Below are positions 55,255-64,000 of a DNA stretch of 64,000 nucleotides, piece after piece. The notes under the pieces were generated by a model that saw only the letters and a list, made by a program, of their open reading frames with translations, had not been told where the DNA came from and made no database searches. The stretch is from Arthonia radiata (taxonomy: Eukaryota > Ascomycota > Arthoniomycetes > Arthoniales > Arthoniaceae): contig PSQN01000002.1 in NCBI GenBank assembly GCA_002989075.1, forward strand, positions 884,097 through 948,096, written 5' to 3'. A program made the translations under genes and the position numbers. Numbering within the stretch: the first letter of the stretch is position 1; every line of letters begins with the position of its first letter.

Positions 55255-56578
55255 TCAACTCTTAGCCATCCTAGCCGCTCGAAACAATTGCGTCTCCTTG
55301 TGCGCTCCATGCTCTGCAGTCGGCACGAAGCCTAGATGGTAATACACCTACACCCCTATGGTTAGCAAAGCCTCTCCATTCTCGCAGCTATTCCGCAAAC
55401 TCATCTTACCGGTCGCGAGTTCGGCATGCTTTCCAACACGCACGGCAGGCCCTCCTTGTCCGCCCGCTCGATCCCATACATCATCAGCGCCGTCCCGACA
55501 CCTCTCGCACGGTACTGCGCCTTCACCATCAGCGGCGCGAGATACCAGTGCGGTTGGTCCTTCAGTTCATTGACGCGGCCGGTGTCGAACTCTATGAACT
55601 CCTTCTTCCACTGCGAGTATGATGATCAGCGTCACGCGGACTCAGCGGCCACATGTCTATATGCGCTGCGCTCACCTCATCACTATGATGCTCGTACATC
55701 TCGCGCACTTCCTCAGGGCTGTACCCGGGCTTGTTGTGCCAGTTCAGAGAGCCAGCGATATCTGACCGCCAGCACCCGGGCACGAATGAGTCGGGGAACT
55801 CAACGCCGGGGATGGAAGGGTAGGTTGTTGGGTAGCTGTGCTGTTTGCCGCTCTCGTGCCATATTGCTACGCCCATCTGCATAGGAAGTGGTCAGCGTGA
55901 AGTGGTCAGCGTGAAGTGGTCAGCGCGAGTATGCGGTTAGGCGCTTGCGACCCATTCTCGTCGTTTTACCGTGGGCCTTTTAGTTTCGTTCTGTTGCTGT
56001 TCGCGATTCTTCCATCGCGAAGCATGGCAACTCCGCACTCTATGTAGACCTCTGGGCACCTGCAAACCAACGCTGTCACAAAGGTCTCGCGAACGACTTC
56101 CTTCCCTTCCACATACGACCGAGGCGTGCGGTGTCTCTACAATGCACACTCTTGCTATGCGGCGCTACGCTCATCAAATCCACAAAGTAAGCTCACCTAC
56201 CACATCACCACTCTCCGCATGCACGGCCTTCACAGCATGATACCCCTCCATCTCCAAACACGCCTTAAAATGCTTCGCCAGCCGATCTATCCGGATGTCC
56301 AGAGATGGGCGCGCATCCGGGCGCTCGACGCTGTCCCAGAACAGATCCGGCTGCGCGACGTAGATGATGGCTGTCTTGGTTGCGTAAGAAGCTGGCTACT
56401 CTTGTCTGTGGTCTGGGTCATGGGAGCGCCGTACCATCTCACGCACGTCGGCGTCGCCCTCAACGGGCACCACGCGGATCATGTCGCGCGGTAACCGGTC
56501 TTCGGGCTTCGTGGGTCTGCATGCTGCGAGAGGGTAGTTCGCGGGCATGTCTACCTCGTAGACTTTTGTGTCATCCAT
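55255..56578 (-). CDS. GNAT-family acetyltransferase 2
   Basis: Exons (minus strand) 56578-56435, 56374-56201, 55876-55676, 55610-55410 and 55347-55255 give 270 residues. Key blocks are RVVPVEGDADVREM joined to TAIIYVAQPDLFWDSVE, then YHAVKAVHAESGDV-MGVAIWHE, then PHWYLAPLMVKAQYRARGVGTALM with the acetyl-CoA loop Q-x-x-x-R-G-V-G-T, and PCVLESMPNSRPVYYHLGFV. Introns are 60, 324, 65 and 62 nt; the second is long for this genome and holds a 14 bp tandem repeat. Typical of fungal small-molecule or antibiotic-type acetyltransferases; the substrate is unknown. Confidence 0.83.
55886..55927. repeat. Three tandem copies of a 14 bp unit, inside an intron
   Basis: AAGTGGTCAGCGTG at 55886-55899 and 55900-55913, then AAGTGGTCAGCGCG at 55914-55927 with one change. 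It lies just upstream of the acceptor of the long intron of GNAT 2 and probably varies between strains. Confidence 0.9.
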
Positions 56579-57985
56579 CGTGAGGGGCGTTTGTTCACTG
56601 CTGGGTGTGACGCGTTCGCCTGGGGCTTTCGGAGAAGTCGTTTAGTCGCTTTGCCGTCCGTAGAGCGCGCAAGGTAGCCCAGCAAGGCGAATGGCACGGT
56701 GACGGTGTGGTCGCGGTCTCATGTTGCCACCACGTGGCTTGCCACACTCATTTGCACTTTCGCAAGCGTCGCGCCACCGCCACGGAGCATTCACTGTCCG
56801 CACCGACTCCACGGCATGGCAAGGCAAATCTGGATTAGCGTTCTTTACTGTGTCTGGGCTTGCGCATTTGGTCTTAGCAGCATTGCGACCCGCGGCTGTC
56901 CCCTGGCAGCGCTCGGCTTGTGGCCCTTGGTTGGTATCCGAGAGTGTACCTCCGACTTCGGCTAAGGTTACAATTTACCACCGTTGGCTTTTGATGAAAT
57001 TACTCCGTGGCTTGCTGATTTGATAAGTTGTCAAATGCCACGCTGACACACTCCGTCAGAATGGACGCTTATCAGATACGGTAGAATCCCAAAGCCGGGA
57101 CACATCTGCGTCCTACTGCATAATCACCAATAGTACAAAATCGCACGAATCACCAATGAAACCCGCTTCTCCGCCCGAGATTCCCCTGATGTCTGTACGG
57201 TCAAACAACCCGCCATGCCTCCACCGAGATGAGTCCGAAGAAACGACAGGCTGTGGCACCAACATAAGACACCAACACCAACACCCAAGCGCCAATGCAG
57301 CTCCGCGCCGTCTCCGTGGTTCCAACACAACAGCTTAGCCGACCGGGTCGCGGAGCCAGCTCCGCAGAGACGGCACGGCGCTCGGGCCGCGCCCAAGGTC
57401 CGTCGAGGCCTCCGCCCTGGTCCGCGATAACGGGCGGTCGCAATTCCCCGGATGTCGCGGTCGGTTGTTTGCGTACATCGTTGGTCTGTTGGAGGGCGGC
57501 GGAAGATTGCGAGTTTGTGGGTGAGATTGCGAATTTGTGGGGAGGTTGCGCGTTGCGTCTGGCTTGTACTGGGGGCTGGTGCGGGTGGTGCTTGCGGTGC
57601 TTGTTGGGTAGATTGGATGGATTGAAGTGGTGACGAGTAACGAGAGAGCTCTGAGCCTCAGGAATTTCGTACTCTCCAAGCTGTTCAGCTCTGGCAATGT
57701 GACATTGGAAACAGATGCGAAGGAAGGTTTTCTGGGCCACCAGTCTACCCTGACAGGCATCGTAATGGGTTGAATGAGGGCGAATAACGGCATGCTAAGT
57801 ATTACTATGCAGAAACATCTATGTACAATGACCGCTGGGCTTTAGCAAAGCCGCAGCGGACAGCATGAGTTTGAAAACTGACACTGATGCCTCCGGTAGT
57901 TTTGTAATCCGTCTGTGGCCGACATGCGCATGAGCTTCTCTTCAGCATGTGTTGGTCTTTCCCTTTTCTTGCAACGTTCGCACAC
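56579..57985. other. Intergenic, 1.4 kb; nothing identified
   Basis: It includes the GNAT 2 promoter and the permease 3' end. Long frames at 57201-57740 and 57335-57793 (minus) are Pro/Ser/Arg-rich and overlap each other, without a recognisable motif. Confidence 0.3.
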
Positions 57986-59934
57986 TTACGTGTTGAGCCT
58001 CGGCTCGACGTCCTTGATGTAGCGGTCCATCTCCAAGCTGACCTCGATAATCGGACCGGTATACGTCTTCCTCGCCCTGAACACCCAGTAACCCATCGCG
58101 ATAAGTAGTGTACCGCCTGCAATAACGCTCGCCCAGTTCATGCTTGCAGGAGCGGGGTGAGGCTTTTGCGGCCAGAACGAGAAAAAGGCGCCGACGATGC
58201 TGTAAGCCATGGACACGATAATGAGCGGGTACTCAGTCCTGCCGAGCGTGAACGGCCCATAGCGGATCGGCATGCCCTTGATTTTGCGGTAGAACAGACA
58301 GCCGGCAGAGATGGAGAAGGAAATGTAGTAGGCGGAGACGGTGAGCGAGGTGAAGGCGTTGAAGGCGGCGCTGGAGCCGATGTTGATAAGAGCGAGGCAG
58401 GCGTTGATGACGGTGCTGACACAGATGGCGACGAGAGGGAGGGGGTTCGAGCCGCTGATTTTGGTGATATGGCGATGGAAGGGAACGCCTGCGATGGATC
58501 TGCTATTAGCATGACGATTTATGCGGCAGGAAACAGCGATGCCCTTCACTTACCACGCTCACGGGCGAAGGCCCACAACATGCGAGAGGTCGCGGCGATG
58601 TAGCCCATAGTGGTGAACAAAAGCGTGATTAGAATGATGATGGCCTAGAAAGATATCGTCAGCATCAAGTAGCGGTCACAGCGGGGATCGAGACACCACC
58701 GCACCATTCCAGTCGCGCCCCCATTTGAGCCCACAGCCTGCGCGAAGATCTCGAGGAAGGGCTGGCCGGTCGGTGAATTGATTGCGGCGTCCAGGTCTCC
58801 TGCACAGAAAAGCACTGCCAGCAGAAGCGCAAAGCCAGTAGCGCCGTTAATCATTACCGACGCGATCATGGCACGTGGGATGACAGTTGACGAGTTTTCA
58901 ATTTCCTCGGCCATGTGAGTTGCTCCGTCAATTCCAGCAAAGACCAGCATGGAAACAGCGCTGCCAACCATGAATGATAACCCGTCTGTGGACCATCCGC
59001 CGTTGATGAACTCGCCGAAGACGTCGTGGGGATCTCCCTTGGGCCCAAGGTAGACCAACGGGATCAGGATGCCGAAGAAGCCGAGAACGTGGAGCAGTAA
59101 GATGGCTGATTCGATGCTGGGCAACAAGCGCGCCAGGAAAGTGTTCACAAAGAACGCAACGCCGAGGATCGCGAGGAACATCAGCGTGAGCTGCCATCTG
59201 GTCGGCGTAAATGTTGGATGATTGAGAACAGCGAGTGCTTGAACGATTTGTCCCGTCAGATACACCGCGCCTGCCATGGCTCCTTGCCAAGCGATGACGG
59301 TGATCCAGCCGGTGATGTAGCTCAAAAACTTCTTGCAACCTGGTGGGGCGAGAATGGCGACCCTGTGGACGACAGAATGGTCAGCAATCTCGAACAACGA
59401 CCTCTCAACATGTTGTGGAGGGCTAAAAAGGTAGGATCTTAGCCATCGCCATGTCGTGGACTTACCAGTTATACTCGCCGCCAGCGAGAGGCATCCTGTT
59501 TGCTCGGTCAGCAACTGATCAGACTGGGCGCACTCTGGCACATCCATTGAGCACAAACATCGAAGCTAGCTCTGCTAACACCAGAACCTGCGTGATCACG
59601 CCAAGCCATGCGAAGATAAATCCAAAGACTGCTCCCTGTGGTCCACCATTGGCGAGCGACTGGGGCAACACACTATCTCATCGTCAGCCAAAATCTTCGA
59701 AAGACTGCTCATGCCATCTGCGAACATTATGATCGTTTCCCATGTTCCCATGAGCGTGCATACAAGCCCGACAATGGAGATGGTACCGAATCTTCTGTTG
59801 AAGCGCTGCTTCTTGCCGAAGCGCGCGATTTCGATTTCATCTTTGGGATGCTCGCCCGAGATCCTCCTTCCTGGAGGGCTCTGGCTGTCGTGGGATGCTC
59901 GTTGATGGACGCTGCCAGAGAGTTTCGAGTCCAT
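57986..59934 (-). CDS. Amino acid/GABA/choline-type APC permease
   Basis: Exons (minus strand) 59934-59726, 59672-59559, 59495-59466, 59362-58705, 58644-58554 and 58488-57986 give 534 residues and about twelve membrane segments. Exon 1 ends LVCTLMGTWETIIM-like, joined to VLPQSLANGGPQGAVFGFIFAW, then ELASMMPLAGGEYNW (the family's consensus loop), then VAILAPPGCKKFLSYITGWI and FVNTFLARLLPSIE. Exon 5 has TTMGYIAATSRMLWAFARERG and exon 6 GVPFHRHITKI. This is the fungal GABA/choline permease subgroup (Uga4/Hnm1-like). Exon 3 is only 30 nt. A GTAAGT overlaps the final TAA, so a short further exon cannot be excluded. The substrate is not predictable. Confidence 0.86.
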
Positions 59935-61490
59935 ACTGTGTGACGCCTTGACGTGCCACGTGCGCACTTACACAACGTCGGGAAGACGCAAGACAGCGAA
60001 GGTACAGGCGACAAGTAGCGATGTTGGCAGAAGAACGAAAGGCACAAGGAGAAATAGGTCGGAGAAAGAAGTTTGTTGAGCCGCGCTACCAGCCGAGCTC
60101 GCAATGATAGGAGCAATAATAATGCAATAGCGGCGCCATCTGTGGCGGCAGCAATTGCGAGTCGAGGCGGCTGTCGGTTTCTTGTTTGAGCTTCACCTCG
60201 AGTCTCGACACAGATGTCAATGTCCCGAACGATTTAGCGCAGGACTCCATTGCTCTCATTGACGGAGTTCATGCAGCTTTGGAGGTCAAGTCTCCTAAAT
60301 CGATGCCACAAGCGTGTACCATGTCATGGTGCTACGGTATCTTCGGGTCATGTCGAGATTGACAATCGAGGCAGCTAAAAGACTTGGGTCTCGACCATAC
60401 CAACGAGCTCCGGGCCTTGGTTAAGTTGCGGCGGCGGCATGCATGGGTCGCGGGGAGGGGAACCTTGTGCTTGATTACAAGGGCAGCTGCGTCAACTTCG
60501 ACAGACATCGTAACCCGCGACTGCGTTCGGAAGCTAGGAAGGGCTCCGGGATGCGGAAGGAAGATGATACCATGGTGTCGGGCTCGCCTGACCGCGCTTG
60601 TTCCTGCAAGAAGATCTTGGAGCAGGGATTCCAGTGGCCTGGCTGTTAGCGTAGTCGTGCTAAGCGATTATGGCACTGCAAAGCTTCTCTTCTGCTCTGA
60701 CCAGCAACACACTAAGGTTGAAGGCTGGAAATGCCCTGTCTGTAATTGCGAGTTGGTAGGACGGTGAAGCTCACGGCAAGTCATTCTCTGAGCTGACCTA
60801 AATGGTCATACTGAAGTTTTCCCATTCAATCTTGATTCTCCATGTCGTCCTGTCGGTCGACTTTCCAAAAGTCTGAAGGTGTCAGCTTGCACCGCATGCC
60901 AATATTCGAATGCATCTCTCGTACCATGCAGGGACGCGATCATCATAGTTTGGGGCCTCTCAGTGCATGAGTGCCGGCATAGAGTACCGCAATACCCCGA
61001 TTTTGCGCATGAAACAGGCCCTCAGAGCAGGCAGTCGAGCGCTGGGACCAGTTGCCCCCAACAAAAGCCCTTTTCGTTAATGAAGGCGCCATTGACAAGC
61101 GAGGCGCCCCTGTCCGCTAGCCGCAACCGGCCTGGAGTCGCAATGGCTGGTTATCCGGGGAATGTGACCATCAGGCCGACTCTGGGAGCCTGCCGGAGGA
61201 CGAAACATTCGGAAATTTTCAGCCAACAGCGAACCGAATCTTCTCAGTCACAACTGGTTTAGGCCTAAGTTGCGAGCGCATTGGGCTTGGGCTTTGCACA
61301 ATTCTTGAATCATGTGAAGCGTCGTCACGAAGAAGGATCCGGCACTGGTGATAAGGTCTCAAAGTCATTCCATGTGAATCGGATAGACCTAAGCAGATCA
61401 TCATGGCTGTATTCTGCGTTCATTATTAGATTCACTGTGGTTGCTTGATTCGCGCTGGGATAGAGCTTGCAAGAGGTCGGGTTCCGCAAG
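59935..61490. other. Intergenic, 1.56 kb; nothing identified
   Basis: Several short frames (for example 60384-60767 plus, 60879-61262 plus) are present, but none has a motif or continuing codon bias. The permease promoter should lie at the left end and the second rhodopsin gene's at the right. Confidence 0.3.
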
Positions 61491-62875
61491 ATGGCTTCAG
61501 GACAAACTCAGATATCGTCCAGCAACAAGGGCCCAATCGTCAACATAGTAGCATGGGTGTTCATGGTCATAATGGTGCTTGCGGTCCTGACGAAAATCAT
61601 CAATAAGTGGCAGCGCACGCGGTCATTGATGCTCGACGACCTTTGGATAGCCATTGCAGCTGTAAGCTCTCAGTCACGGTGTTGTCAAGAAAGACCCAAT
61701 CGCTCACACGAGATCATCAGATATTAGCCATTGGACAGACCGTCGCAGTCAGTGAACAGGTTTCAGCTGGGCTGGGAAAACCATGGGAGTCCCTCGACCC
61801 AGCAAAGATCTCGATGTATGAAAAGGTTAGTCATCTTGTTACGCTCTCAACGTTTGACTGTCTAACTCACGAAATGTAGACTGGCTACGCATCGCAAATA
61901 CTCTACGTTGTCGTTCTTTGCTTTGCGAAAATGACCACGGGAAGCTTCATGACTGAGCTCGCGCCGGTCTCTTGGGTCATCTGGACCACAAGGTCTCTCC
62001 TGAGTTTCATCGGTGTGTGGACTGTGTGTGCGATCCTTGTGATTGCGTTTCAGTGTGGCTTGCCGGCGCCATGGCACAACGTTCTCGACCACTGCATCAA
62101 TCAGGTAAGCTGCATTCTGCCGGGAGAAGCGACGACAGCGATGTTGACAATGTCTTTAGGCGGCATTCTGGAGTATTTACGCCGCACTTGATGTTCTGGC
62201 CGACATCGTCCTCATTGCCATGCCCTTTATCATTGTTAGATCGCTTCAAACTTCACGGCAGAAAAGATTCGAGATCATAGCCGCATTCGCGGTGCGCGTC
62301 ATGTATGTACACTCCCTGTTGGTTTGGCGAACAGTCAGTTGCAACATGCTGACCATCGCCGCAGAGATATCCCCTTGATCATACTCCGGCTTGCATTTCT
62401 TGTCCCGGCTTTGCATTCCGGCAGCGACTCCTCGTCAATGTACCGGCCATCTTTAGTAACTGAGGTGCAGATGCACATGAGCGTGGTTCTGACATGCATT
62501 CCATTCATCAAAGCTGTCATCGATTCAATGCAACATGGGCAAATCGCAGGAGACATGGCCTACTCAACAGAAGTGGGCAGCAAGGGATTAACGCCGGGTG
62601 CTTCGTACGAGCTCAAGAAGTATTCTAAGAGATTGACCGGACATACTCAGAAAGAGGAGGACTTGCAACATCTGCGAAGCGGGTACCCACGGCTTGGCCG
62701 AATTGAACACCCATACTCAGAGATCAGCTCTCAAGCAAACGCAAGAGCACTCTCGCGGACCGAACATTCCGGGACCCAAGGCTTTGATCAAATCGGCGTC
62801 GAGACGACGATTACGACAGAGTTGGAGAAACAGAAGGCAATGCCGCAGGAGACCACGTACGCACTGGGCCGATAA
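61491..62875 (+). CDS. Fungal rhodopsin-domain integral membrane protein 2
   Basis: Exons 61491-61661, 61721-61825, 61880-62104, 62160-62302 and 62365-62875 give 384 residues. Membrane segments include IVNIVAWVFMVIMVLAVLTKI, LMLDDLWIAIAA (the conserved D-D-W), LYVVVLCFAKMTTGSF, LLSFIGVWTVCAILVIAFQCG and WSIYAALDVLADIVLIAMP. The second half, IIVRSLQTSRQKRFEIIAAFAVRV, matches the family loop. The C-terminal 150 residues are soluble and charged. It is the same family as the gene at 46673 but not a close duplicate, since intron positions differ. Loop and ligand unknown; possibly a cell-surface sensor. Confidence 0.8.
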
Positions 62876-64000
62876 CATGAGAATGGGAGAACTGCAACCG
62901 TCTAACAAGGGCCTCAATAGACTCAGAATGCGCATTGGCAACAGCTAAAGGCCGCGCACCGTCCATCTTTGGGGCAATGTTGTAGAAAAGATTGGATCAT
63001 CTATCGAGGCCAGAAGAACGGGATAGACGTATCCTGTAAACGAGCTTGGCCGGGCCAGCAAATTGGGGACAGAAATGAATAAAGACGCCAATGATGTGCC
63101 CTGGTGGCCCCGTTTCAGAAGTGGGCCAGTCTCCAGTCGCGGTCTCCATGTTTCAGTCAAGTAGGTTCTTGGAGGACCTGAGCTGGTCATGATTAGCTGG
63201 TAAAGTAGCAGCATCATCGCCGGTGGCAGCTTCGGCTCATAGCCAGTCGACTGACTCTACTGTGTCTTCGGTGGAGGTTCACGATCGGTGGCCGATTTGA
63301 TAGGCATCCTTGAAAAACCATCATCAGAGTATTAACTTCACTTCAATCTGTTCCTCCATGAGCCAAGAGAAGGAGTCAGCCAGCAGGCCGCTCAAACACG
63401 AAGCGCCAGAGCACACTGCCGAATATCTAAGGGTGTTGCAGCACATAAATTGTGGACCACGAACGTGTACAATGGGCGTTGGTTTAAAACTGGCTTATGT
63501 GGTTTGCGCGTCCATGACATGATGAGCGATGGCAGAGGGTTCGCCGCTCTCATGCAGGCGAAGTGCTTTGCCAGCCCTGCTCGCCGTCAGTTGCCAACCC
63601 CTTCTTAAATCTATCAATCAACGAGTGAAGTGTAAAAAGGTTTTCAGGCGTTTGAACAAAGTTCTTGCTAGAACCATGGTTCACTGCCGTTTTCGTTTTC
63701 GCGGGGCGGTCGCTCTATGACGGGGCGGTTACTTCTCGCCTTCGAAATGTACAAGCCTTGTGTCACTATAATTACTACTTCATTTAATCGTAGAAAGAGA
63801 GCATAGAACTTCGATATACGAAGCAAAGTGCGATCAACGAACCACGGCGCACGGCTAGCGGGTGTAACCCACATAGACATACTTAGGTCTCAACACGGGC
63901 TGCGCTTAGACATTATCGTTTTGTGTCAGTAATCGCAGATAGTTCTAGAAACCGCCTATCCATCCCCACAGCAAACTTGCAATTCGAGGCTACGAAAAGC
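62876..64000. other. Right-end intergenic; nothing identified
   Basis: 1.1 kb with short frames only (for example 62945-63217 minus, 63310-63522 plus). Composition becomes slightly AT-richer after 63580. No gene, RNA or element is supportable. Confidence 0.3.

Noticed and set aside
57201-57793. Overlapping Pro/Ser-rich minus-strand ORFs as a gene
   Set aside because: Two frames overlap each other almost completely, without a motif, and I cannot choose between them.
60384-61262. Plus-strand ORFs between the permease and the second rhodopsin gene
   Set aside because: Short, no recognisable motif, no splice join that extends them.

Overview
This window is a filamentous ascomycete (Pezizomycotina) chromosome segment. 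Genes have short introns (about 44 to 150 nt), the conserved genes are typical of this group (OCRL-type phosphatase, RIT1, BDP1, BRE1, BMT5, GID9, RBG2), and there are Pezizomycotina-type families (rhodopsin-like membrane proteins, a STAND-type N-terminal domain, a CVNH lectin). A 13 kb AT-rich island carries the transition-only signature of RIP (repeat-induced point mutation). A Dothideomycete is my best guess, but this is inference; gene models were spliced by eye.

Layout. 1-13.2 kb is a retroelement graveyard: a Ty1/Copia 3' end, interrupted by a Ty3/Gypsy chromovirus with 450 bp LTRs and a CCTTA target duplication, then a very AT-rich block holding an inverted solo LTR (ATAGT duplication) and a large imperfect inverted repeat. 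13.6-20.7 kb is conserved: OCRL-like 5-phosphatase, RIT1 tRNA ribosyl-phosphate transferase, a lipid-droplet hydrolase and a GNAT enzyme. 21-31.9 kb is the most unusual part: a cluster of small unrecognised genes which, compared with each other, fall into three local paralogous families. Seven members (A to G) share an N-terminal RQ..A..F helix and a C-terminal L..hE..WPxGxxxLW signature; two are three-exon tandem duplicates; two are small cysteine proteins with matching cysteine spacing. Copy D looks decayed and copy A has a reading-frame break at a 10-base homopolymer.

32-42.6 kb is housekeeping: BDP1 and BRE1 (divergent), BMT5, GID9 and RBG2, the last with nine exons including one of 15 nt. 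43.6-62.9 kb is more accessory: a secreted CVNH protein, two rhodopsin-domain membrane proteins, a wax-synthase/Tri7-like membrane acyltransferase, a STAND_N plus ubiquitin-like-domain protein, an ADP-ribosylglycohydrolase, a second GNAT and an amino-acid/GABA-type permease. I see no biosynthetic backbone gene, so this is not a recognisable metabolite cluster.

The candidate for an undescribed system is the 21-32 kb cluster. Its functions are unknown. No member has a signal peptide, and two carry nuclear-localisation-like basic motifs, so intracellular and perhaps nuclear roles are more likely than secretion.
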